From NCBI GenBank assembly GCA_017354895.1, contig CP071497.1, positions 3,348,001-3,412,000 on the forward strand: DNA of 64,000 nucleotides, read 5' to 3'. Source of the stretch: Podospora comata (lineage: Eukaryota; Ascomycota; Sordariomycetes; Sordariales; Podosporaceae). The notes below the pieces were generated by a model. The model was given only the letters and a program-made list of their open reading frames with translations, was not told the DNA's origin and did not search any database. This document shows, one piece after another, positions 10,977-20,814 of the stretch. The position numbers and the translations under genes are program-made. Numbering within the stretch: position 1 is the first letter of the stretch; each line of letters starts with the position of its first letter.

Positions 10977-11763
10977 TTACTGACTGACAATGATAAGAAT
11001 CGTCGGATCGCTCTCCTCCTCAGCCCCGGCATCACCATTCCGTCCGGTGCCAGCAGAATCCGTTCCGTTCCGCGCAGGGGAAGAGACGGCCGCAGCCTCG
11101 GACGTGGCAGTGGCGGCGGCAGAGGTCACAGACGAGGCAGGATCCGACTCTCCCGCAGCAGGGGGTGCGGCGGCTTCACCGTCTTTAGCCCCATCAGCTG
11201 GAGTGTCTGCAGGCGCACCAGCCACCGGTGGCGCAGTCGGGGATGCCTCGGTCTCACCAGCCGCGGAGGTAGCAGCTTCGGTCCCATTGGCGGGCTTCAT
11301 TATCACTCCAACACCTGCCCCGGCACCGCCAGTAGCCTTTGCTGTCTCCGTTACAGTTGCGGTTATGGTCGTCTCCCCTGCGGCATCTGCACTGTCGGCT
11401 GCTGCTGCAGCTGCAGAAATAGGTCCGAGGATGCCTTTCACTTGGGAGACGAGAGCGTTGACAGCGTCGATGATGTTGCCGGGTTGGCCAGCTTCTGCTC
11501 CCGCCCCCGCTTCGGCTGGGTTGGTGATCTGAGCCGGTGGAACGGTAGCGTTGCCTGCTGAAGTGGCGGGAGGTGTTAAGGTTGAGTTGGCAGCCGGGGC
11601 TGAGGCAGTTGTCGGTGTGGGGATTGGTCGGACCACGAGAGGCGAGGCGGACACGGTTGCTGCTGCTGTGAGAGCTATTGTCAAGGCTACCTGTAGTTGC
11701 GGATATTGATGAGAATCTTTTTCAAGTGTAAAGGGGAGAAAATCATACCTTCTTGTTGACCAT
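10977..11763 (-). CDS. Secreted Ala/Pro/Thr-rich protein
   Basis: Two exons, 11749-11763 (MVNKK) and 10977-11690, joined by a 58-bp intron (GTATGA...CTACAG), give 242 residues. The first 22 residues form a classic signal peptide (VALTIALTAAATVSASP). The rest is low complexity: Ala, Pro, Thr, Ser and Gly in runs such as AAAAADSADAAGE, with an NST sequon region and many Thr/Ser sites that would suit O-glycosylation. No catalytic motif is visible and no GPI-type hydrophobic tail; it ends SDPTILIIVSQ. Likely an extracellular or cell-wall protein. The stop codon abuts a copia fossil, so the original C-terminus may have been replaced. The 15-nt first exon fixes the start because it alone supplies an ATG and signal peptide in phase. 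Confidence 0.7.
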
Positions 11764-14611
11764 CTTGGATGTGTCGTCAAAATCTATATGATTTGAAAGA
11801 AGTGAACGGCACCGAACCTAGAAGTACCTCCACGACCAAGAAAATTGAAAGCTGACGGAACAAGTGAAAGAGATCTATCCAGTAGATCAAGAAGGAGTGT
11901 AAACTTTATCGTCAACAAAGAAAGAAAGATGAGCGTCTAGCGCCCGAAGAAAAGAGCAGAAGTGAGCAGGGAAGCAGTAGCGAGCGTTTGGCAGAACAGA
12001 CAGAATCCGGAGACACAATTAGGATCTCGGGTTCCTTATTATACCGTGTCTTCTTCCTCAACTGTCATCCTTCCTGTCTACCTCCGCATAATGCAACGGG
12101 AAAATCATCGACATCGTTTTGCAAATCAAACCTTTGGTAAGCGTCCCATATCCTTGATCTGAATACATCTCAGCAAAGTGTGGCAAAATTGAAGTGCTTT
12201 GGGGTGAGAAATGTGAGATAAACTCCGACTCGAGAAGTCGTGTGATATACGCTTCAGTGTTGAACATCTGGCCAAACAAGAGACCAGCAGGGGTTTAGAA
12301 GGTAGAGGTTTCCGTGGCTGATCGACTAATGTGGCCCATTTTGATAGCCTCGGTGGTGAGCAACATGAACTTGGCAAAGATAATCTTAGCTCAGCACGCG
12401 GCGCAGTCGATCACGAATGTCTGTGGGAAAGTAAGAGCGGCCGCAGCTGCAGAGTGCCAGAGTCCAGTCTGTGCTTGACCTCCCATCTTCTAGGATTCTG
12501 ATCCCCAACAAGAGACATGTTTCGCGGTGAGGCTTGCACGAATCACGCTGCAGGGTCTGTCACGACCACGTTCACCAGCAGGTGAACCCTGGTCAGAACA
12601 GGTCCATGGTTGACGGCTTGCATCCCGAGGGATTGGATAAGGCGAAGAACTGGGGAAAAAGAGGCGAGGAGCCCCTGTGGCGCACATGGCATCGGTGGTC
12701 TCTGGGACAGAACAGACAGTCAGAAAACCGTCCCAGGGAGAAAATGCTGCTGGCTCCTCCGGCATCTGTGATAAGCCGGGTACACCGGCCGTCGGTTTGG
12801 CATAGTTGCGGCTGAGACGGCCGCCGGACCGATTGGACTAGATGAACAAAAACGAGGCTACCGGTGTTGCCTCTTGTACACCTGAGCTAACCTAACAAAC
12901 GGGAGCTATCCAGCCTGAACAGGCTGTTGCTGATGAAGCTTTGGCGATGTGCCACGATTCGCCGTTGAAGATTGCGGAAGGGTGGGGTGTCAGCTCTGAG
13001 GTCCGACAGGGGATGAGGCGCCCAGACCAGGTGGGGGGTGGTGGGTGGGTAGGGCTTGGACGCGATAGGCTCCACCACAAACCGACCCTTCATGGGTTCA
13101 TCATGAACCTCTTTCCCCATCGAGATGCCTTCATTTTCTGTGCAGCGAAGCACCTCGCATTATTCTCATGCCGGTGACATTGCGATGGCAACACCTCTGT
13201 GCTGCCCGACTGTCCCGACGTGACCTCGCTGCAGACCGACCGTCGCAATATCAGACAGCCTGCGCCAACAGTGTTTCATGCCACTCAGCAGCGCGTCAAC
13301 GACGCCCTTGAACGCGACCTTTGTCAGCAGGAACAACACTTGGAACACTTATCACAAGCATCACAGGCGAACACTCGAGCCATTTGCAACCGCAACCTCC
13401 TATCAAAAAAACGCATTTCATCGCCATTACACATCCCGCGGCTCAACGTCTCCTTATCAACTGCCCAGACCTCTCCCCAGTCGTCAATCATACCTTATCC
13501 GCTAGTGCCATGCAGTCAATGCCTAGTGGACTGCCAGGGGGATCACAGGCCCAGACGCTCCCTCCACACACAACCTCTGCCTTGGAGCCCTCGACAACCT
13601 CATCGGTCATCTCGTCCTGCATCAGAAGGTCGCACCGTTGTAGGGTAGCCCCCTCTTCCATATTGGGACAGGGTACACGATGGTGCATCACTATCGTGCC
13701 GCCCGGGAAACTGGATGGTTCAGGAAGCCCTGATCCCCAGACCCCAGCTCCACGGTACCATCATGGACGACATAAATCTCCTAGGGCATCATATCACGTA
13801 CCTACTTCGCATGGCTCTTGTTCTGGCCCACGATGGATAGCTTTCCTCGTGAACTGCTGTAGATCAAGCTGATCCGCCTTTGCTTTTCTTCATCTTTCCT
13901 TCCCTTTTGTGTTTCTGATCAGCTCCCAAGTATTGCATCTGATTACTGCCGGCCCTTCTTGTTGTCTTGGCACCTTATTATTGCCCGGCCGATAAGCAGC
14001 CCGCAACGTTGATACCTCGCCTGGCCTGCAGGTGTGCGCCGAAATTCCAGACGAGGATTGCGACTGCATACAGCCTTGACCCGAGCAATCGGCTTGGTCC
14101 CCGTCTCTGACGCAGCATTCTCGAATAGGAGAGGCCTGAGAACCAACGATACATGTAAGGGAAGACGGACTCCCACTCGCCGCCACATTGGGAAAAAGCA
14201 AGCAGCATCCCGTTCCTTTTCGTCGAACGAGAATTTCCACCCATCTTTTTCTTCCCCTCCTTTGCTCTCGACCTCGACGGTTCCTGTTTCTTTCTTGCGC
14301 GACATACGCTCCTTTCCCACCCTCTACCCGCGTCAATATAACTGCTGACGAGTCTCAACTTTGCCGTCCATCTGCAGTCCAACGCCCTCCACCGGAGCCG
14401 AAGCGGCAGTCAAAAAGATTTTTGCAAGCGCCTCTTGAGTGCAGAAACGGCCCGCAACGATCACCCGTGATCACAGACGCCGTTCCCATCAAAACTCTGC
14501 CGTGCCCCGCCCATGTTCAAGCTACACCCTACGTTCGACCTAGTTTCACGCACGATTTCTCCAACCTTAATTTCAGCTATACGGCTCTCTTGAGCCTCTT
14601 GGACCAGCATC
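11764..14611. other. Long intergenic region and leader of the DUF8004-type gene
   Basis: About 2.85 kb without a supported gene. From about 14,150 to 14,600 the plus strand is pyrimidine-rich (TTTTTCTTCCCCTCC, CTCTTGAGCC and similar), as expected for the core promoter and 5' leader of the rightward gene at 14612. A G-rich block with four G-runs lies at 13033-13054. Open frames on both strands overlap one another, lack domains and look like chance. Confidence 0.5.
13033..13054 (+). other. G-quadruplex-like motif
   Basis: Four G-runs (6, 3, 3 and 3 G) separated by loops of four, one and two bases fit the G3N1-7 quadruplex rule. It is intergenic and about 1.6 kb upstream of the next rightward start codon. 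No function is shown. Confidence 0.4.
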
Positions 14612-17600
14612 ATGTCTGGACGCAGCGCCTACGTGCGCAAAAAGATTACCGAGACGAAGACGGGGGAGCAACAAGGTCTTGGTAGAGCCCGGGCAAAATC
14701 AACCACCAGCTCTGACAATGTCACCATTAGCGATTACCCGATAGGGTCCATGCCAGCGCTCCGCCAGGAGAGGGATCTTGTGACAGGGGTCGGAACAACA
14801 AACGCGCGATTCTTGAAGTTCTCTGAGCATGCTCGCGAAGATGAGATGATGGCATATCGAGACGTTCCCTCCTATGTCCCTCAGAGCAGTGGAAGTCAGA
14901 GTGGATCCAGTGTGGATGGACGACGAGACGGCGCAAGCACTTCCCAGCGGAATAGGCCGCTCAACGATTTTGCCTATGCTCGTGCGCGGCGGCCGGTCAT
15001 CAAGACGGAAGATGTGTCGGGGATAGAAAAGTCCGGGCTGCGAAGCATGCTGGACAAGAGGAGTGATGACTTTCGGAAGGGGTTGGCCAAGACTTTTGCT
15101 TTCAAGAAGAAGGACAAGAAGGGGAGCAACGCTGAGAAGGCTGGTGACTTTAGACCAGAGTCTTCGGCCACTGTGCGGCCCTCTCCCATTTCAGCTGACT
15201 TCAACGACGGCTATGATGCCGACGTTTCACCCATCCAGTATCAACCATCGCCATCTGGACCACATCCCGGGGTTCCTTGGGACGACACAGGAATGCTGTC
15301 GCCTCCACCCTCCGGGAAGCTACCACCCACACCGGGCTCCTCAGGAGCGCCTCCTATCAGGCGGTGGATAGGAGCTGGAAGACCAGTTCAGCGCTGGAAT
15401 AAGCTGCGGAAGGATCCAGAGCTGTGGGACCCCAACGGAGATGTGCTGGTGTTCTTTGGGACCAAGGGTCAATCTCCGCGGCCAAACCCGTCTTTTCGCT
15501 TGTCTTCGCACATCATTGAGGCGACCGAGTCTCGGTTCCTCATTACACTTTTGCGAGAGGGCTCGACAGAAGAGGATATCCACTTGCCACCATCGCCTGC
15601 CGGCGCACCACCGATGCTGCAACGGCATAACACACACGGGCAACATCTTGCTGCAGGGGGCATCGGTCGTGGCGGGCACCCGACACCACCAGTTTCGGAA
15701 GACAACAGCTGGGAGGCTGACGGGCAGATCTCGTACGAGATGTACTTCCCAACCCCCGTCAACATGAGCAAACTTGACCAGTTTCGACATCACATTACTA
15801 CCCGCAATGTGTTTGCAATGCTCTACCACTCCTCCCTTGTTGGCTTGTCGTTATACCAAGCTCTGACGGATCTTCACTCAAGACTGGAGTCATACATGCC
15901 ACCCGAAACTGACAATGTTGGCACCATTCTCAACTATCTATCTGCCCGCGGTACTGATGATGTGCGCAATGACCCGGAGACTGCCGTCAGCCTGCTGGCC
16001 TGGAGCGAGCAGAGCGACGTCCGGTGGGAGGAGGGCTGGCGCGAGAGCTTCTTGCATTGCGCGGGGATGTACTCACGACTTGAGACTTGCTCTGATTTCC
16101 GATATCTCACTCCTATCACCAGAGCTCTTCTCGAACGCGCGTGTCTCGAGACACAGCTTCGTGTTCAAGCAGCGGAGGAGCGTCTCGCTGCCTTCCAGTA
16201 CAGCGACATGTGGCCGGCAGCTGTGGCCACAACAGCCAGCACCAGTGGTCCTGTTGGTGCTGCGCCAGCCAAAGCAGCTGCCGACAGACTGCAGAACTTT
16301 TTCGTTCAGTACTACACTCGGGAATATGGCTCCTGGCCGCCGCCACTATCACCCTCGGGAGGAGCAGATCCTTATGCCACGGCAATGGTCCAAGGAGTAC
16401 TGGAAGAAGAGGAAGACATCTGGCTCACCCGGACGGTCGCTCAAGCCTTGCAAAAGGACTTTGCCGCGCTATACGACTACCTTGTCAACCGGGACATTGT
16501 CTGGGACGTGTCGGAAGCACGCTCCAGCAGGAAATGGATGATGGTCAGCGAAAGCGGCAACCGAGCCTTTGAGGCCGACACCGAAGACCTCCCGATGACG
16601 GACATGCTCATCGAGTTTGACAACAAACACCGCTTCCCTCACATCCCGCACCCTTATCCCCTCGTTCCGGAATCCATCCCCCCTTCTCTCAACCCAAACA
16701 AGGACGCGCCATCCACCAGCGGAGGCGGCATGTTTGGTAATAAATCCTCCAAAAAGCCCACCGCCACAACCACCCGTGCTGGTGCGCTCGACCGCCGCAT
16801 CCAACTCGCCTACACTGAAGCAACCAACATCTGCATCCTCGGCTCAGACTTCACCCACTCCAACCTCCTCGATGCCTTTTCCAAGTTTGAGAAATCCGAC
16901 AAAATCTCCGAAGTTGACCCCGCCACTGCCCGACGGGGCCGATGGGTTCTTGTCTATGGTATCCTCCAAACCCTCGCATCCGTCTCGGTTGACGCCCCCA
17001 ACGTCCGCTACCGCGACAATGTTACCTACCACCTCTCTCCCCGGCTCAAAGGCAACACCAAGCTCCCCCCGTGGAAAGGCTCTTCCAACCCCTCGGCCAA
17101 TCCAGAGGCATCCCACGAGTTGTCCCACTGCTGGGTCATCCCCCAAACTTGGCAAGCCACTTCCCAGCACGGGGGGAGCAGCGTATCCAACAGCGGAGCG
17201 GAAGAAAACTCGACCGACGAGCAAGACGATTTTTACCCGGCTTATGGCTACGGTGGGAGGTCGTATAACTTCCCCTTGCCGTCCTCCCGGGCGCCCAGTT
17301 CGGCGGGTGGGTACAGGAATAACAACAAATCACTCCGCTCCGGCAGCAGCCGCGCACCGTCTACTGCGTATAGTAATAACTTGTCTTCTGCTGCGTCTGT
17401 CATGTCTCACTCCGAGACTGGCTCCGAGACGGGGGGGTCGAGTATCTGGTCGCCTCCCCCTTCCTCGGCCGGGGGTGGATCACGGAGGGTAACCTCCTCC
17501 TCGCGACGTCGGGACAATGCCAAGGTTTCGGTGGCTCCTGGTGGAGGGGGAGGGAGGTATATTGATCCTGTTGAAGAAGGGGGGTGGGCTGCCCCGGGGC

Positions 17601-17857
17601 AGACCTATGCCTCCCGCCCTGGGACTGGGACTGGGACTGGGACTGGGACTGGGGCTGGAACGGGGACGGGGGGGTATAACAACAAGGAGGAGGGGGATGA
17701 TGGGAGGAGTTTTACTACTGCTTATACCAGTCGTTGGGGGGAGAGGGATGGGAGCCGTGTGAGGGGGGGGAGTGGGAAGAGGGAGAGGAGCAGTCCGCCG
17801 GTGATACGGGATTTCGACTTTGATGGGTTGGATGTTATTGATGATCATGCTCCTTGA
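14612..17857 (+). CDS. DUF8004-type conserved fungal protein
   Basis: Single-exon frame of 1,081 residues starting MSGRSAYVRKKITETKTGEQ. The central part (residues about 245-560) is the conserved portion: RWIGAGRPVQRWNKLRKDPEL, GDVLVFFG, FRLSSHIIEATESRFL, YEMYFPTP, LDQFRHHITTRNVFAMLYHSS, and ARGTDDVRNDPETAVSLLAWSE, a pattern I associate with the ascomycete DUF8004 family. A second folded part follows (about 640-840: YDYLVNRDIVWD, RRGRWVLVYGILQTLASVSVD). N- and C-terminal thirds are disordered, rich in Ser, Gly and charged residues. A (GGGACT) repeat encodes a Gly-Thr run near residue 1005. No catalytic motif or membrane segment is seen; the cellular role is unknown. Family name is from memory of the pattern, so treat it as moderate. 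Confidence 0.75.
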   Translation: MSGRSAYVRKKITETKTGEQQGLGRARAKSTTSSDNVTISDYPIGSMPALRQERDLVTGVGTTNARFLKFSEHAREDEMMAYRDVPSYVPQSSGSQSGSSVDGRRDGASTSQRNRPLNDFAYARARRPVIKTEDVSGIEKSGLRSMLDKRSDDFRKGLAKTFAFKKKDKKGSNAEKAGDFRPESSATVRPSPISADFNDGYDADVSPIQYQPSPSGPHPGVPWDDTGMLSPPPSGKLPPTPGSSGAPPIRRWIGAGRPVQRWNKLRKDPELWDPNGDVLVFFGTKGQSPRPNPSFRLSSHIIEATESRFLITLLREGSTEEDIHLPPSPAGAPPMLQRHNTHGQHLAAGGIGRGGHPTPPVSEDNSWEADGQISYEMYFPTPVNMSKLDQFRHHITTRNVFAMLYHSSLVGLSLYQALTDLHSRLESYMPPETDNVGTILNYLSARGTDDVRNDPETAVSLLAWSEQSDVRWEEGWRESFLHCAGMYSRLETCSDFRYLTPITRALLERACLETQLRVQAAEERLAAFQYSDMWPAAVATTASTSGPVGAAPAKAAADRLQNFFVQYYTREYGSWPPPLSPSGGADPYATAMVQGVLEEEEDIWLTRTVAQALQKDFAALYDYLVNRDIVWDVSEARSSRKWMMVSESGNRAFEADTEDLPMTDMLIEFDNKHRFPHIPHPYPLVPESIPPSLNPNKDAPSTSGGGMFGNKSSKKPTATTTRAGALDRRIQLAYTEATNICILGSDFTHSNLLDAFSKFEKSDKISEVDPATARRGRWVLVYGILQTLASVSVDAPNVRYRDNVTYHLSPRLKGNTKLPPWKGSSNPSANPEASHELSHCWVIPQTWQATSQHGGSSVSNSGAEENSTDEQDDFYPAYGYGGRSYNFPLPSSRAPSSAGGYRNNNKSLRSGSSRAPSTAYSNNLSSAASVMSHSETGSETGGSSIWSPPPSSAGGGSRRVTSSSRRRDNAKVSVAPGGGGGRYIDPVEEGGWAAPGQTYASRPGTGTGTGTGTGAGTGTGGYNNKEEGDDGRSFTTAYTSRWGERDGSRVRGGSGKRERSSPPVIRDFDFDGLDVIDDHAP
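17621..17656 (+). repeat. Hexanucleotide microsatellite (GGGACT), five copies plus a variant
   Basis: Five perfect copies and one with a single change, in frame in the DUF8004-type gene, coding for alternating Gly-Thr. Length change would add or remove dipeptides without shifting the frame. Confidence 0.85.
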
Positions 17858-18039
17858 GGGCGGTTTTCGTTAGGGTGGCAGGTGTAGGTGTTACGATATG
17901 GAATGGGTGGTGGTGTATCAATATTTTGAGGGGATGTTTTGGGAAAAGGCATGAGGGAGCAAGTAATGGTATTACACTGACACATCCGTTTCATTCACAT
18001 CCAACGCCGCGAAGAAGGTTTAGCAGTCCTTTCCACAAC

Positions 18040-18847
18040 TTAATCCTGATTTGAAGGGGTGTTATTTCTGGCACAACCCCCCCCCCCCAAAATCCCTCTT
18101 GTTCCCCCCCGTTGGGCATATTCCAACAGTAAATACCCCCACCCATCTTCGCACCGAAAAGTGCCAAGATACCTGGGAAACAATGTCCTCAGCTTGAGGT
18201 ACGCCTCGACCCTCTTGTTCAAATCTCCCATCCTCGTCTTCTTTTATCCATATCTTTTTGACCGCGACGATCTCAAGGGTGGGGTATTCTCTAACCATAT
18301 GTGGGCCGTGTGGTTTCCAGTCTTCGTTTATCGCATATGTCTGCACTATTCCTTTGCTGTCTTTCCCGTAGTAGAGAGTGTTGCGGGGTTGCCAGGGGAG
18401 GATGCATCGTTCTGTTAGTGTGCGGCTGTTTGATGACTTCTCTTCTAATGAAACCGGGTTGAACAAGTCTTGGTAGTCCTTAAACGCCGTCAAAGCAGCT
18501 GCGTCGGTTCCGAAAACGGCGTCACAGGAATGGCGAGGGAGGTGGGTGTCGTCTGTGTTGTTGGCGAGGAAGTGGGTGATGTATTGAGGTGATGAGCAGG
18601 AGACAAGGGTGGAGAGTATGCGGAGGAAGCGGTTTTGTAACGTGGTGATTTGAGCTGGGGAGGTGCTGGGGGGTAGTATCGAGCGAAGTTGGGAGGTAGT
18701 CCAGTAGGCTTGGAGGGCGGGGTAGGGGATGTAGTAGGCTGGGTGGTTGTTTGGGGTGGCGCCTTCGAAGGAGTGATCTTCTAGGTAGGCTTTCAAGGTG
18801 GTGAAGGGGTCTACTACCGTGCTGACGAGGGGGAGGGGGGGGGACAC
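18040..18847 (-). pseudogene. Broken paralogue of the kinase-vWA family (N-terminal part only)
   Basis: The open frame from 18847 leftward gives a sequence parallel to the N-terminus of the kinase locus at 36.4 kb: IPYPALQAYWTTSQLRSIL against IPYYTYWDTDRIREVL, then RFLRILSTLVSC against RFIRTFSAIVCC, NNTDDTHLP against SNIDDHNLP, and TERCILPW against AERCILPW. It then enters a kinase N-lobe (LEIVAVKKIWI with the lysine of the VAIK motif). Near 18,220 the homologous reading passes to another frame (KRVEAYLKLRTLFPRYLGTF then WGYLLLEYAQRG), a one-base frameshift, and stops at about 18,040 without catalytic loop, DFG or APE. C runs at 18,080 and at 18,830-18,840 may add length errors. I take it as a truncated, frameshifted copy. 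Confidence 0.65.
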
Positions 18848-19495
18848 TCAGATGGTGGTGGCGGGAGCAGCGGTTGCGAAGTCGTTTAAAAGGGGAGGAT
18901 GTCATATTTATTTGTAGAGCCCTAGAATAAACAGTAAACAATAAACACAGAGATGTCTTGGGAGCAATCACTTCGTTCACTCATGACAGTTGGAGGCCTT
19001 GATGTTGAACGGCCGTGTGGGGTTGGGTTGGTGCCCATCAAACCGCCGGTCTTGACATTTTGCACCAACCACCCCTGATGGGCACCACAAGCTGTTCATC
19101 ACAAAATATCACAGGGCGGCTACCTATCTTTCGTGTCAAAGCTCCTGCTATTGACTGGCACACAAGTTCCGATGACTCTTCAGACGACAGAGATAAAAAG
19201 GATTGGGGATACAAACAACCAAAATCGGGGCATTTCTAGCGCAACTCCCAGCCTGTTCATCAACAACCACACCGTCGAGGCAAATCTATACAATCCCTAA
19301 AAGGCAAAGCACAACATCGAAAAACCCCCCAAATAAACAAACGCTCAAAACTCAATGGTCGTCACGTCGTAGCCTCGAGCCTTAATATAAACACATTAAT
19401 CCATCACTCGTAAGATCTCCTGCCCTTGAACATCACACCCTTTCCAAGAAAAAAACCTTATGTAACCCCCCACCCCAGCCCTAACTCTCCCACAC
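18848..19495. other. Intergenic region, nothing supported
   Basis: About 650 bp between the kinase relic and the 3' end of the MARVEL-type gene. From 19,250 the sequence is A/C-rich, as the 3' flank of a leftward gene. No open frame with a recognisable motif is present. Confidence 0.4.
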
Positions 19496-20155
19496 TCAAA
19501 CATAAGCCCGATGATGGCTATGCCCCCTGCTCCCAGAATAACTCCTCGACCTCCTCGAGCTCCTCGATCCCCCCCTCGACCTACTCACCCTCCTCGTCTC
19601 CACATACCTAACCTTCTCATCCCTCGCCGTATGCCTCCCATGCACCCACGCCATCACCGCCGTGATAAAAAAGAAGACAACATTCATGATTCCCATCGCA
19701 AAGCAAGCCTTGAGCATCCCGCAGGTCTTGTCAAAGTTAACGCTGACAACCAGCCACCCGTTTTGTCGCAGAATCGCCCCAGAGGAGCAATCTGCGTTGG
19801 CGATCCCACGGAGGTAGTACACGCCCGCGATGAGCGCGCCAAAGAGACAGAGGTCGATGAACCCGACGAATTGGGCGTTGTTGGAGGAGCGGTGGTAGGA
19901 GAAAAGAGTAAAAACTGCCCAGGCGAGGGCGAGGACGGAGACGATGAAGAGGACGAGGATGGAGGTTGGGGTCATGAGGTTGGCGGAGAGGTTGATGTTG
20001 ACGAAGTAGGAGAGCATGCCGACGATGGGGACCTGGAGGGGATTGTCAGTACAGAAAGGATATGTATGTATGGGAGAAGGACGGGAAAGAGGGAGGCGTA
20101 CGAGGGTCAATATCTCCATGAAGCGCCAAAAGGCGAACATGATTGCGAAGAGCAT
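19496..20155 (-). CDS. MARVEL-type four-helix membrane protein
   Basis: Exons 20102-20155 and 19496-20032 with a 69-bp intron give 196 residues. Four hydrophobic segments: the first spans the splice joint (AFWRFMEILTL-VPIVGMLSYFV), then TSILVLFIVSVLALAWAVFTL, FVGFIDLCLFGALIAGVYYL, and ACFAMGIMNVVFFFITAVMAW. The layout, with an Asn-rich short first loop, SSNNAQ before helix 3 and a Cys-containing loop between helices 3 and 4, fits fungal MARVEL-domain proteins, which sit in the plasma membrane and sort membrane cargo. The cytosolic tail is very basic with Arg-Ser repeats. Start at 20155 chosen because it opens directly into the first helix. The exact function is unknown. Confidence 0.75.
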   Translation of the reverse strand: MLFAIMFAFWRFMEILTLVRLPLSRPSPIHTYPFCTDNPLQVPIVGMLSYFVNINLSANLMTPTSILVLFIVSVLALAWAVFTLFSYHRSSNNAQFVGFIDLCLFGALIAGVYYLRGIANADCSSGAILRQNGWLVVSVNFDKTCGMLKACFAMGIMNVVFFFITAVMAWVHGRHTARDEKVRYVETRRVSRSRGGSRSSRRSRSYSGSRGHSHHRAYV

Positions 20156-20814
20156 TTTGGCGATTTGTGCTTTAGGTCAGGCAGCTGTCTTTCGCTATCG
20201 TGCACGTATGACGTCCTCAGGGACAAGCGACCGCTGTATGTCTCTCCTCTGGAAAGGAATTCAGGGTCGAGCCTGTGTGTGTATGTGTGTGTGTGTGTCG
20301 CAAACCAGACCCGACAAACCGGGAGGGCAGTGGGGCCCGAATCTGTGTTTTTGTTTACCAGTTCGTTCGAGCGTTGCGCAGGAACCCGTTGGACCATCAA
20401 ACAACCTTATTCTGACGTCTGTGTTGCTGCGTGGATGGAAACAGAAAGATGGGAAGAAGAGTAAAAGAAAAAAAAGGATTGCTCGCGATTTGTCAAGAAA
20501 CGCCGCGCCCACCCGACGCGGCGCAGCTGACACGACACCGCATCCTGATTTTTCCCTCCAGCAGCATCCAACATCTTCAACACCTGCAGGAGGAGGCTGG
20601 GGGGGGGGAGTGGCCCGTCGTCGGTGAGTTGGATGGTGAGCGGGGGGCCAATCAGAGGGGAGATGTTGTGTGACGTTGTGAGGAGGAAGTGGGGCAGTCA
20701 CCACGTTGTCGCAAAGTGGTCTGTGCGGAAGTGTTTGCAGGGAAATCCGAGAGGTTGGTGCCTGGTGGAGGTTTTTATTGTAATTTTTGGATGAACCTTG
20801 ATGGACAGGCACAA
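20156..20814. other. Intergenic: promoter side of the MARVEL gene, 3' flank of catalase
   Basis: About 660 bp. It contains a GT microsatellite at 20275-20300 and should hold the promoter of the leftward MARVEL-type gene. Overlapping short frames on both strands carry no motifs. Confidence 0.4.
20275..20300 (+). repeat. GT dinucleotide microsatellite
   Basis: Runs of alternating G and T (GTGTGTGT, ATGTGTGTGTGTGTG) with one A interruption, about 120 bp upstream of the MARVEL-type start codon. Confidence 0.7.

Noticed and set aside
10990-11532. Ala/Ser-rich open frame opposite the secreted protein
   Set aside because: Exact complement of the GC-rich repeat-like coding sequence; the other strand has a signal peptide and an intron in phase.
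11962-14610. Several overlapping open frames of 60-180 codons on both strands
   Set aside because: They overlap each other, lack domains and fall in a pyrimidine-rich leader or spacer.
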